From Gammaproteobacteria bacterium (GTDB taxonomy: Bacteria > Pseudomonadota > Gammaproteobacteria > Tenderiales > Tenderiaceae), in NCBI GenBank assembly GCA_027001525.1, contig JALTMR010000231.1:1-5422 (forward strand): DNA of 5,422 bases, given 5' to 3'. The position numbers were made by a program, and so were the translations under genes. The notes below the pieces were generated by a model. It worked only from the letters and a program-made list of their open reading frames with translations. It ran no database searches and was not told the DNA's origin. Below, in pieces: positions 1 to 5,355 of the stretch. The first letter of the stretch is position 1. Each line of letters starts with the position of its first letter.

Positions 1-152
1 ACCTGTCTGCGGCGCGAAGCCGGATTCAGGATGCCGACTTTGCCGCTGAAACCGCCGCACTGACCCGGTCCCAGATTTTGCAGCAGGCGGGGGTGTCGAT
101 GTTGGCGCAATCCAATGCCGTGCCGCAAAACGTTTTATCGTTACTGGGCTAG
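1..152 (+). CDS. fliC: Flagellin, C-terminal end (5' end outside window)
   Basis: Only the last 49 complete codons are present, read from base 3 to the TAG at 150-152. The peptide shows the flagellin C-terminal D0 helix: [20 protein letters not shown], then a segment containing [22 protein letters not shown]. The pattern DADFA.E...L.....L.QAG..ML.QAN..PQ.VL.LL is the hallmark of flagellins. In the filament this helix packs with the N-terminal D0 helix to form the inner core, and before export it is the segment bound by the FliS chaperone, whose gene lies downstream here. The ending is slightly divergent (SNAVPQN where many flagellins have ANQVPQN). Its sigma-28 or other promoter would be upstream of the window. 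FliC and FlaA/FlaB names are used interchangeably for this family, so the symbol is less certain than the function. Confidence 0.95.
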   Translation, partial: LSAARSRIQDADFAAETAALTRSQILQQAGVSMLAQSNAVPQNVLSLLG

Positions 153-176
153 CTCAGGCGTATTCGTAGGTAGAGC

Positions 177-210
177 GGTTGCCTGGTCTGAATTTTCAGG
201 ACAGGCAACC
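177..210 (+). promoter_or_regulatory. Strong hairpin after the flagellin gene
   Basis: GGTTGCCTG (177-185) pairs perfectly with CAGGCAACC (202-210). The stem continues inward past one G-A mismatch and one G-U pair through CTGA/TCAG, to a tip of about six bases (191-196). It starts 24 bases after the flagellin stop. No run of T follows; the next bases are a second palindrome and the flaG ribosome binding site. It is therefore not a textbook intrinsic terminator. It may stabilise the 3' end of the abundant flagellin mRNA, cause partial termination or processing, or affect flaG translation. The hairpin is seen in the sequence; its role is inferred. Confidence 0.6.
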
Positions 211-220
211 CCAGGCCTGG
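211..220. repeat. 10-base perfect palindrome next to flaG RBS
   Basis: CCAGGCCTGG is a perfect palindrome directly abutting the 3' arm of the preceding hairpin. Its last two bases are also the first two of the flaG Shine-Dalgarno stretch GGGAGGT (219-225). CCAGG at 211-215 can also pair with CCTGG at 182-186 inside the hairpin's 5' arm, so alternative folds are possible. The palindrome alone is short enough to be chance. Confidence 0.4.
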
Positions 221-232
221 GAGGTAATCACT

Positions 233-670
233 ATGGCGAATGACATCTCATCCTATACACAAGTGCCGCCCCCGGTGCGCAGTCCGGTGGCGAATCGTCC
301 CGCTGTGATTGCACGAGAAGAGGTGCAGCGCAGCGCAGCGGCAGAGAAAGATCAAAAGGCCGCGGAGGAGGCCAGTGTGCAGCGCCTCGGTGCGAAGGTT
401 GTTGCCCCTTCAACCCCGGCATCGGAAACGGAAAAACCTGCCGAGCCGGTTGATGTGCGCGAAGTGGTCAAGGAGATGAAGGACTACGTTCAGAGCATCG
501 AGCGTGATCTTGAGTTCTCGGTGGATGAGGAGAGTGGTCGTACCGTTATCACCGTGAAGGATTCACAAACAGAAGAGATTATCCGCCAGATTCCCCCGGA
601 AGATCTGCTCTACATGCTTAAGTCGATACAGGAAAACAACGCCAACCTGTTCGTCAAGGTGAAGGCCTGA
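233..670 (+). CDS. flaG: FlaG family flagellar protein
   Basis: A 145-residue protein of the FlaG family, which in Pseudomonas, Vibrio and Campylobacter is encoded between flagellin and fliD and affects filament length. The N-terminal half (about residues 1-75) is rich in Pro, Ala, Glu and Lys and looks disordered. The C-terminal part (about 76-145) holds the conserved domain, including the signature LEFSVDEESGRTVITVKD at 93-110 and EIIRQIPPEDLLYML at 115-129. There is no signal peptide or membrane segment. The reading frame is open upstream to a TTG at 179, but that lies inside the hairpin and has no ribosome binding site. The ATG at 233 is preceded by GGGAGGT (219-225) with a 7-base gap and gives the usual N-terminus length, so I chose it. 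The gene is probably co-transcribed with flagellin in part, or has its own weak promoter; none is clear. Confidence 0.93.
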   Translation: MANDISSYTQVPPPVRSPVANRPAVIAREEVQRSAAAEKDQKAAEEASVQRLGAKVVAPSTPASETEKPAEPVDVREVVKEMKDYVQSIERDLEFSVDEESGRTVITVKDSQTEEIIRQIPPEDLLYMLKSIQENNANLFVKVKA

Positions 671-676
671 CGGCAG

Positions 677-692
677 TGGTATGTTAATTGCT
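677..692 (+). promoter_or_regulatory. Sigma-54 promoter for fliD operon
   Basis: TGGTATGTTAATTGCT matches the sigma-54 consensus TGGCACGNNNNTTGCW at all but two specified positions. It has the invariant GG (678-679) and GC (690-691) separated by exactly 10 bases. Transcription would start near base 703, giving a leader of about 100 bases before fliD. It begins seven bases after the flaG stop codon. In Pseudomonas-type flagellar systems fliD is transcribed by RpoN with FleQ, which fits both the position and the fleQ gene downstream. Confidence 0.8.
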
Positions 693-757
693 CTGTACAG
701 ATAAATGGCAAAGGTTTGACGCCTGTGTGATTGCGTTGTGGTGCGCGGCGGTGAATA

Positions 758-780
758 GCGCTGCCACCCCAAGGCAGAGC
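758..780 (+). other. Small hairpin in fliD leader
   Basis: CTGCC (761-765) pairs with GGCAG (773-777) around a 7-base loop, extended past one mismatch by GC/GC. It lies between the predicted sigma-54 start site and the fliD ribosome binding site AAGGTGA (793-799). It could tune fliD translation, but it is short enough to be incidental. Confidence 0.2.
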
Positions 781-802
781 CTGGCGAGGTAAAAGGTGAA
801 CT

Positions 803-2161
803 ATGGGACTCTCAGTCGGTGGAATAGGTTCGGGGCTCGATGTCGAAGGCATTGTCAGCCAGTTGATGACGTTTGAGCGTCGGCCGTTAGATAACCTCAA
901 TAGCCTTGAACGCTCGCTAAAAGGGCAACTCAGCTCTTTCGGCCAACTGAAAAGTGCATTGTCAACGTTTCAGGATGCCATGGCCAACCTCAGTTCCGTT
1001 TCGAAATTTCAGATCCACTCGGCCACCTCCTCCGATGAAAACACTTTTACTGCCACGGCCGCCTCCGATGCTGCTCCCGGCAGTTACAGCGTGCAGGTGG
1101 AGCGTCTTGCCGAGGCGCATAAGCTGGCCACCACCGGTGTCGATTATGCCGGGCAGACGGGCACCTTTACCGTGAACGTGGGGGCCACCTCGTTCGATGT
1201 GACGATAGATGCAACCAACAACACGCTGGAAGGCATCAGAGATGCCATCAACGTCGCCGCCGGGAACGACGTGGTAACGGCCACCACGGTGAACGCCGAT
1301 GCGGGCACCGAGCTGATTCTTACCGCCAACGGCACAGGGGCAGATAACGCCATTACCTTTACTGCCGGAACGCTGGACCCTTCAGCCGATATCGGCCTGG
1401 TGAGCCAGAACGGGCTAACCACCGCGGGCGACCCAAACAGTTTTGCGGCAGCCAATCTCAATGCCGAAGTGCTTATCGACGGCTTCTCGGTGACCAGCGC
1501 CAACAATACTCTGGCCGGTGCACTGAACGGCGTGACGCTGACACTGGTCGCTGCCGATGTCGGGGTAGCGAAAACGCTGACAGTGGCCAAAGACAATGCT
1601 GCGGTGAAAGACTCCGTGCAGTCCTTCGTCGACAGCTACAACAGCTTGCGCAGCACCATTCGAAGTCTGGGCAAGGAAGGGGGCGAGCTGCAAGGCGACA
1701 GCGGTCTGCTGAGCATTGAGCGCAGTTTGCAGGGCGTTTTCAACATCTCCCCCAGCGGTCTCGACTACAGCAACCTGACGGATGTGGGGATCAGCACCAA
1801 CGAGGATGGCAGTCTGGCGCTCGATTCGACGGTACTGGATGAAAAATTAGCTACGAATTTCTCCGGCGTGGCCGATCTATTTGCTAACGATGCTCAAGGT
1901 TATGCCTTTCGCTTCGATGCTCTTGCTAACGGCTTTCTGCAAACCGATGGTTTGCTCGATGGCCGGGAGGAGAGCATTAACAGTCGCATCAGCAGCGTCA
2001 ATGACCGGCAGGATTCGATGGAATACCGCATGGGATTGATCGAGCAGCGACTGCGTAAAAAATTCTCGGCGCTCGACGGGCTCATCGCTCAGATGAACTC
2101 GACAGGTAACTTTCTGTCGCAGCAACTTGCACTGCTGCCTGGCGCGTCGAGACAGGGCTGA
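803..2161 (+). CDS. fliD: Flagellar filament cap protein FliD (HAP2)
   Basis: A 452-residue FliD, the cap protein that sits at the filament tip and guides flagellin folding; it leaves the cell through the flagellar type III export channel. The N-terminal FliD domain (about 1-100) opens with the signature GLSVGGIGSGLDVEGIVSQL and continues with MTFERRPLDNL. A flagellin-hook IN motif spans about 115-190 (GTFTVNVGATSFDVTIDATN, then TLEGIRDAIN). The exposed middle region is rich in Thr, Ala, Asp and Asn. The C-terminal FliD domain (about 260-450) includes SFVDSYNSL at 274-282 and a long heptad-like helix at about 388-445, ending FSALDGLIAQMNSTGNFLSQ. Length is typical. The ATG is preceded by AAGGTGA and is the start required by the N-terminal motif. 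It is probably driven by the sigma-54 promoter at 677-692 and is the first gene of an operon with fliS and the genes after it. Confidence 0.97.
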   Translation: MGLSVGGIGSGLDVEGIVSQLMTFERRPLDNLNSLERSLKGQLSSFGQLKSALSTFQDAMANLSSVSKFQIHSATSSDENTFTATAASDAAPGSYSVQVERLAEAHKLATTGVDYAGQTGTFTVNVGATSFDVTIDATNNTLEGIRDAINVAAGNDVVTATTVNADAGTELILTANGTGADNAITFTAGTLDPSADIGLVSQNGLTTAGDPNSFAAANLNAEVLIDGFSVTSANNTLAGALNGVTLTLVAADVGVAKTLTVAKDNAAVKDSVQSFVDSYNSLRSTIRSLGKEGGELQGDSGLLSIERSLQGVFNISPSGLDYSNLTDVGISTNEDGSLALDSTVLDEKLATNFSGVADLFANDAQGYAFRFDALANGFLQTDGLLDGREESINSRISSVNDRQDSMEYRMGLIEQRLRKKFSALDGLIAQMNSTGNFLSQQLALLPGASRQG

Positions 2162-2217
2162 CAGCCACGGTAAGGAACGCGGCCAAACCGGATTCCTCTA
2201 GATAGACAGGGACTAGA

Positions 2218-2235
2218 CTGGTTTCCCCAAACTGG
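2218..2235 (+). other. Small hairpin in fliD-fliS gap
   Basis: CTGGTTT (2218-2224) can pair with AAACTGG (2229-2235) around a CCCC loop, using two G-U pairs. It is the only structure I see in the 97-base gap between fliD and fliS. No T run follows, so it does not look like a terminator. I found no sigma-54 promoter with GG-N10-GC and TTGC in this gap. fliS is therefore most simply read from the fliD promoter. Confidence 0.2.
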
Positions 2236-2258
2236 AATCTTCAGGGAGATAATTGGAT

Positions 2259-2684
2259 ATGAACTACTCCTCTCAAGCGAATGGAGCACATCAGTACAAA
2301 AAGGTGGGTGCACAGTCCGGTGTCGCCAGTGCCTCGCCGCATCGGCTGATTCAAATGTTGCTGGAAGGTGCGTTAGAGAAAATCAATCTGGCCAAGGGCT
2401 ATATGCAGCGCGGGGAGATTGCCCTCAAGGGCAACCATATCTCGTGGGCCATCTCCATTATCGACGGCTTGCGTATGAGTCTCGATCAGGAGGCCGGGGG
2501 CGAGATTGCCGACAACCTGGATGCCCTCTACGACTACATGGGCCGCCGCCTGGCCGAAGCCAACATGACCAACGACCCTGCGTTGCTGGAAGAGGTGAGC
2601 GGGTTGCTGATCGAGATCAAATCGGCCTGGGACGAGATTCCCAAAGAGTTGCACAACGGCGTCTCTGCCGAGACTGTCGGCTGA
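2259..2684 (+). CDS. fliS: Flagellin export chaperone FliS
   Basis: A 141-residue FliS, a cytoplasmic four-helix chaperone that binds the flagellin C-terminal D0 region and keeps it from polymerising before export. The family signature is visible: an N-terminal HQYKKVG (11-17), then ASPHRLIQMLLEGALEKINL (24-43), which matches the FliS core pattern SP..LI.MLYDGAL, with LLEG in place of the commoner LYDG. The helix YDYMGRRLAEAN (91-102) and the C-terminal SAWDEI (122-127) are also typical. Predicted to be all-helical, with no signal peptide. I chose the ATG at 2259 because AGGGAGA (2243-2249) stands 9 bases upstream. The in-frame TTG at 2253 is too close to that site. The next gene starts 17 bases after the stop, indicating an operon. 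Confidence 0.95.
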   Translation: MNYSSQANGAHQYKKVGAQSGVASASPHRLIQMLLEGALEKINLAKGYMQRGEIALKGNHISWAISIIDGLRMSLDQEAGGEIADNLDALYDYMGRRLAEANMTNDPALLEEVSGLLIEIKSAWDEIPKELHNGVSAETVG

Positions 2685-2701
2685 GTCAGCAGGAGGATGA
2701 G

Positions 2702-3055
2702 ATGAACAGCGCCGCACCGATCCCTCTTAACAGAGCCAGCCCCGCAGAACAGTTGAAGCAACTGGTCCGATACTCCGAAGCGATGTTGCAGGCGGCGGAG
2801 CAGGACGACTGGGACACGGTGGCCGACATCGAGCAAAAGCGCCATACTTTCATGCCGCAGTTTTTCGATGGTCACAGTGACAGGAGTCTGCCCGAAGAGA
2901 CGCTGAGGCGAGGGCTGGTGGCACTGAAAAACATGGAAGACGAGCTGGTGGCCCGGGCCATGCAGGCGCGCGCCGATGTGGCCAGTGAACTTCAGGGGCT
3001 GGGTAATACCAGGCGCGCAGTGAATGCGTACACAGGCCAGCCACAACCCGGCTGA
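2702..3055 (+). CDS. fliT: FliT-like flagellar export chaperone
   Basis: A 117-residue, mainly helical cytoplasmic protein immediately after fliS, with a strong AGGAGG (2691-2696) five bases before the ATG. The frame is open well upstream inside fliS, but the ribosome binding site fixes this start. Sequence identity in FliT proteins is low. The pattern here fits the FliT-type family of gammaproteobacteria: a helix LVRYSEAMLQAAEQDDWDTV (21-40) followed by IEQKRHTFM (43-51), then a helix rich in Leu, Met and charged residues (about 63-98), and a tail GNTRRAVNAY (101-110). FliT proteins bind the filament cap FliD and deliver it to the export gate; in enteric bacteria they also act on FlhDC, which is not expected in a FleQ system. 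The position after fliD and fliS supports the assignment more than sequence alone does. In Pseudomonas the gene at this position has also been called fleP or a second fliS, so the symbol is tentative. Confidence 0.72.
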   Translation: MNSAAPIPLNRASPAEQLKQLVRYSEAMLQAAEQDDWDTVADIEQKRHTFMPQFFDGHSDRSLPEETLRRGLVALKNMEDELVARAMQARADVASELQGLGNTRRAVNAYTGQPQPG

Positions 3056-3073
3056 TTTTCATTAACGTGTCAC

Positions 3074-3080
3074 AGGAAGG
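3074..3080 (+). promoter_or_regulatory. Ribosome binding site fixing the PilZ-like gene start
   Basis: AGGAAGG lies four bases before the GTG at 3085. An upstream in-frame GTG at 3067 has no purine-rich site before it and would place this motif inside the coding region. The 3085 start is therefore preferred. Confidence 0.6.
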
Positions 3081-3084
3081 GCGC

Positions 3085-3633
3085 GTGTCAGAGAGCATCG
3101 AAACCGGTTTACTGTGCAAGGAGAACCTCCCTGTTTGCTGGCGTGTGGTAGCGGAGGAGGAGATCCGCACGACACAAATCGCCACCCACCTGCTGAACGA
3201 AGAGCGCTTTCGCGTCATCAATACGCTGGACGACCATCGCCCCGAGTCACTGGAAGACAATCCGGGGTTGAGTCAGGAGCTGCAAAAAATAGATTTCAAA
3301 CTGAATCTGATTCTGGAGATGTTAGGGCCGCTAGTGGCCGCCGGATCGGACTCCCCGGTCACCCTGCCCGTGTTGCTCACCCCCCATCGCCTGACACTGA
3401 CCTGCCCCGACGCCGCAGCCGTGAACAGCTGGCTGGAAATAGAGCTATTTCTGCATGCTCGATACCCCTTCCCCGTGGTGCTGTTTGGCCAGCTTGCTCG
3501 TGTGGTATCGGTGGCGGGAGAGACCTCAATGGAGGTGGCGTTGCTGCCCCTGTCCGAACCGGCGCAAGAGCAGTATGAAAAGTACCTTTTTCGCTGTCAT
3601 CGACGCCAGATTGCGCGCGCGAAGAAATCCTAG
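3085..3633 (+). CDS. Atypical PilZ-domain protein (tPilZ-like)
   Basis: A 182-residue soluble protein with a GTG start chosen from the adjacent AGGAAGG. It has three parts. An N-terminal region (1-55) includes LPVCWRVV. A heptad-like helix follows at about 61-84 (GLSQELQKIDFKLNLILEML). The C-terminal region (about 90-175) is rich in beta strands (VTLPVLLTPHRLTLTC, then WLEIELFLHARYPFPVVLFG), closing with YEKYLFRCHRRQ. This architecture, plus location between fliT and fleQ, resembles the atypical PilZ proteins typified by the tetrameric PilZ protein of Xanthomonas, where a long helix drives oligomerisation. Canonical PilZ domains bind cyclic di-GMP through RxxxR and D/NxSxxG. I see neither: where the second motif should fall the sequence reads LTPHRLTL. 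A c-di-GMP-independent role in flagellar or surface regulation is plausible but inferred. It follows the fliT-like gene by 29 bases, so it is likely in the same transcript. Confidence 0.7.
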   Translation: MSESIETGLLCKENLPVCWRVVAEEEIRTTQIATHLLNEERFRVINTLDDHRPESLEDNPGLSQELQKIDFKLNLILEMLGPLVAAGSDSPVTLPVLLTPHRLTLTCPDAAAVNSWLEIELFLHARYPFPVVLFGQLARVVSVAGETSMEVALLPLSEPAQEQYEKYLFRCHRRQIARAKKS

Positions 3634-3676
3634 AAACACGCATTTCCCGCTTTGGATTCAATCAGTTGCTCCCCCT

Positions 3677-3695
3677 TTCCGGCTTTTATCCGGAA
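3677..3695 (+). other. Hairpin upstream of fleQ
   Basis: TTCCGG (3677-3682) pairs with CCGGAA (3690-3695) around a 7-base loop. It lies 44 bases after the PilZ-like gene. The downstream bases are mixed (TGCCTCTGC) and not a T run, so intrinsic termination is doubtful. It might mark the end of the fliD operon transcript or be part of the fleQ control region. Confidence 0.3.
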
Positions 3696-3729
3696 TGCCT
3701 CTGCTAATGGTTGTCTTTACGCCAAAATC

Positions 3730-3753
3730 TTGACATTATGACCGGCTTATATG
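3730..3753 (+). promoter_or_regulatory. Weak sigma-70 promoter candidate for fleQ
   Basis: A perfect -35 hexamer TTGACA (3730-3735) lies in the fleQ upstream gap, as expected because fleQ is sigma-70 dependent in Pseudomonas. The best -10-like element, TATATG (3748-3753), is only 12 bases away, well short of the usual 16-18. An alternative pairing is TTGTCT (3711-3716) with CATTAT (3734-3739) at 17 bases, but both hexamers are imperfect. A promoter in this gap is likely; its exact position is not settled. Confidence 0.25.
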
Positions 3754-3772
3754 CAGTGTGCAGCGTATTAGC

Positions 3773-3778
3773 AGGAGG
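3773..3778 (+). promoter_or_regulatory. Ribosome binding site of fleQ
   Basis: AGGAGG is a perfect Shine-Dalgarno core. It directly touches an in-frame ATG at 3779, which is too close to be used. It stands nine bases before a GTG at 3788 and fifteen before an ATG at 3794. Spacing favours the GTG start. Confidence 0.65.
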
Positions 3779-3787
3779 ATGCATAAC

Positions 3788-5242
3788 GTGCTCATGTCGG
3801 AATCAGCGGTGCTGGTCATAGATACAGACGAGACTCGTCGGCAGCAGTTAGAGGCTGTGATGGAGTTCATTGATGTTGGCAAGGTCTGGGTCTGTGACCC
3901 CGACACATGGAAAGGCTGTATCGCTGAAAACAAGCTGCCGCTACAGGCCGTGTTGATGGGGGCGTGTGGTGATTCGGCGGTTGTGTTGAATATCTTCAAA
4001 GCGCTGCGTGAGCTGGATGCCTGCCTGCCCGTGCTTCTCTACAAGGAGGATGAAGGGCGCAATCTCTACCCCCTTCAGTTGATTAAAGAGAGCATCGGCT
4101 TTATCGAGCAGCCGGTGAAATACCGTCAGCTGACCAATGCCCTGCAACAGGCAGAGATCTACCGCACCAGCCGTGAGGCGAGTTCCCCGAGTCGCTCCTC
4201 TCCCGAGCTGTTTCGCAGCCTGGTGGGGAACAGCCGCAGCATTCGCCAGGTACGCAAACTCATTGAGCAGGTGGCCAACTCGGATGCCAACGTCCTGATT
4301 CTCGGCGAATCGGGCACCGGCAAGGAGGTGGTGGCGCGCAATATTCACTACCACTCCCAGCGTCGCAGCAGTGCCTTTGTGCCCATCAACTGCGGTGCCA
4401 TTCCTGCTGACCTGCTGGAAAGTGAACTGTTCGGCCACGAGAAAGGGGCGTTCACCGGCGCAATCAGCGCTCGCCAGGGCCGTTTTGAGCTGGCGGAAAA
4501 GGGCACGCTGTTTCTCGATGAGATCGGCGACATGAGTCTGCATATGCAGGTCAAGTTGTTGCGGGTATTGCAGGAGCGCACCTTTGAACGCCTCGGCAGT
4601 AACAAAAGCGTCCACTGCGACGTCCGAATCGTCGCTGCGACTCACCGCGATCTCGAAAGAGCCATCGTCGATGGCAAGTTCCGCGAAGATCTGTTCTACC
4701 GCCTCAACGTCTTTCCCATCGAAATGCCGCCGCTGAGGGAGCGGGTTGAAGACATCCCGCTGTTGGTCAACGAGCTGATTACCCGGCTGGAGCACGAGAG
4801 CCGCGGCTCCGTCCGGCTCACCCCCGCTGCCATGATGGCGCTGTGCCAACACCACTGGCCGGGCAACGTCCGTGAGCTGGCCAACCTGGTGGAGCGGCTG
4901 GTGATTATGTACCCCATGGGGGTGGTGGACGTGAACGATCTGCCCGAGCGATTGCGCCACACCTCTGAAGGCGTGGAAAAGCGTCTGCCGGAAGAGGTGG
5001 TATCACGCATGTTGTCGCAGGAGCCCATGGAGGTCAGCGTCGATGCGCTGCCCCGTCTGCCCCGCGGCGGCATCGACCTGAAGGAGCATCTGGCCAATCT
5101 GGAGCGCCACTTCATCAAGCAGGCGCTGGACGAGTCGGGTGGCATCGTGGCCCATGCGGCCAACCGCCTTAAATTGCGTCGTACCACCCTCGTCGAAAAA
5201 ATGCGCAAATATGGGCTTCAGCGCGGTGAAGAGGTGTCGTGA
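3788..5242 (+). CDS. fleQ: Flagellar master regulator FleQ (sigma-54 activator)
   Basis: A 484-residue NtrC-family activator. Residues 1-125 are a FleQ-type receiver-like domain. It keeps acidic residues after the first strand (VIDTDE, 10-15), but the acceptor Asp position reads LMGACG (56-61) and the conserved switch Lys is absent, so it should not be phosphorylated. The AAA+ domain (about 145-390) has Walker A GESGTGKE (173-180), the sigma-54 contact loop GAFTGA (220-225), Walker B GTLFLDEIGD (239-248) and WPGNVREL (357-364). The C-terminal Fis-type helix-turn-helix spans about 430-478 (AANRLKLRRTTLVEKM, 457-472). LFRS (141-144) and KEVVARN (179-185) match motifs reported to contact c-di-GMP in P. 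aeruginosa FleQ. FleQ activates sigma-54 flagellar promoters and, in Pseudomonas, represses exopolysaccharide genes. The GTG start follows AGGAGG by 9 bases; ATG 3794 is an alternative two residues shorter. fleS follows. Confidence 0.95.
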   Translation: MLMSESAVLVIDTDETRRQQLEAVMEFIDVGKVWVCDPDTWKGCIAENKLPLQAVLMGACGDSAVVLNIFKALRELDACLPVLLYKEDEGRNLYPLQLIKESIGFIEQPVKYRQLTNALQQAEIYRTSREASSPSRSSPELFRSLVGNSRSIRQVRKLIEQVANSDANVLILGESGTGKEVVARNIHYHSQRRSSAFVPINCGAIPADLLESELFGHEKGAFTGAISARQGRFELAEKGTLFLDEIGDMSLHMQVKLLRVLQERTFERLGSNKSVHCDVRIVAATHRDLERAIVDGKFREDLFYRLNVFPIEMPPLRERVEDIPLLVNELITRLEHESRGSVRLTPAAMMALCQHHWPGNVRELANLVERLVIMYPMGVVDVNDLPERLRHTSEGVEKRLPEEVVSRMLSQEPMEVSVDALPRLPRGGIDLKEHLANLERHFIKQALDESGGIVAHAANRLKLRRTTLVEKMRKYGLQRGEEVS

Positions 5243-5262
5243 TTTTGACTTCACTGTTTTGA
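5243..5262. promoter_or_regulatory. Paired TTTTGA motif, possible FleQ site
   Basis: TTTTGA occurs twice (5243-5248 and 5257-5262), 14 bases apart, right after the fleQ stop. Relative to the predicted fleS start near 5327 the pair spans about -84 to -65. As I recall, FleQ footprints the P. aeruginosa fleSR promoter at roughly -67 to -83, and its reported consensus contains TTGAC half-sites; the first copy continues to TTTTGAC. AT-rich repeats like this also occur by chance. Confidence 0.3.
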
Positions 5263-5300
5263 TTTAGGCTAATTACCTGAATTTAATAGGAAAAACATTC

Positions 5301-5316
5301 TGGCCTCGTTTTTGCT
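5301..5316 (+). promoter_or_regulatory. Sigma-54 promoter for fleS(R)
   Basis: TGGCCTCGTTTTTGCT matches the sigma-54 consensus at TGGC and TTGCT, with GG (5302-5303) and GC (5314-5315) exactly 10 bases apart. The predicted start near 5327 gives a 29-base leader before fleS. RpoN- and FleQ-dependent transcription of fleSR is established in P. aeruginosa, which agrees with this position. Confidence 0.85.
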
Positions 5317-5355
5317 TTTGTTGGAAGGCGGCAACGCTTTCAACAGGTGGAAACG

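Noticed and set aside
169..184. GG-N10-GC spacing before flaG resembling a sigma-54 promoter
   Set aside because: Outside GG and TTGC only one specified base matches the consensus, and the downstream half lies inside the 177-210 hairpin. It is much weaker than the elements at 677 and 5301.
179..232. N-terminal extension of flaG from a TTG at 179
   Set aside because: It would read through the hairpin and has no Shine-Dalgarno sequence; the ATG at 233 has a strong, well-spaced one.
722..741. TGTGTGATTGCG as a CRP/Vfr site upstream of fliD
   Set aside because: Only one half-site resembles TGTGA; the expected TCACA half is absent.
1144..1596. 150-codon minus-strand open frame inside fliD
   Set aside because: Its Ser/Val/Ala/Pro-rich composition is the mirror of the Thr/Ala/Asp-rich fliD middle region; no motif supports it.
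2697..2705. Two-codon mini open frame (ATG AGA TGA) overlapping the fliT-like start
   Set aside because: It arises because AGGAGG is directly followed by ATG; there is no room for its own ribosome binding site, and the downstream ATG is well placed.
3708..3723. TGG-N10-GC upstream of fleQ as a sigma-54 promoter
   Set aside because: The -12 half reads TACGC and lacks the TTGC core; fleQ in this family is normally sigma-70 dependent.
3941..4960. Long (339-codon) open frame on the minus strand across fleQ
   Set aside because: It lies wholly opposite the unmistakable fleQ gene, has no recognisable domain, and its composition (many His, Gln, Ala and Val) is what the antisense of GC-rich codons produces. 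No ribosome binding site or independent promoter was evident.
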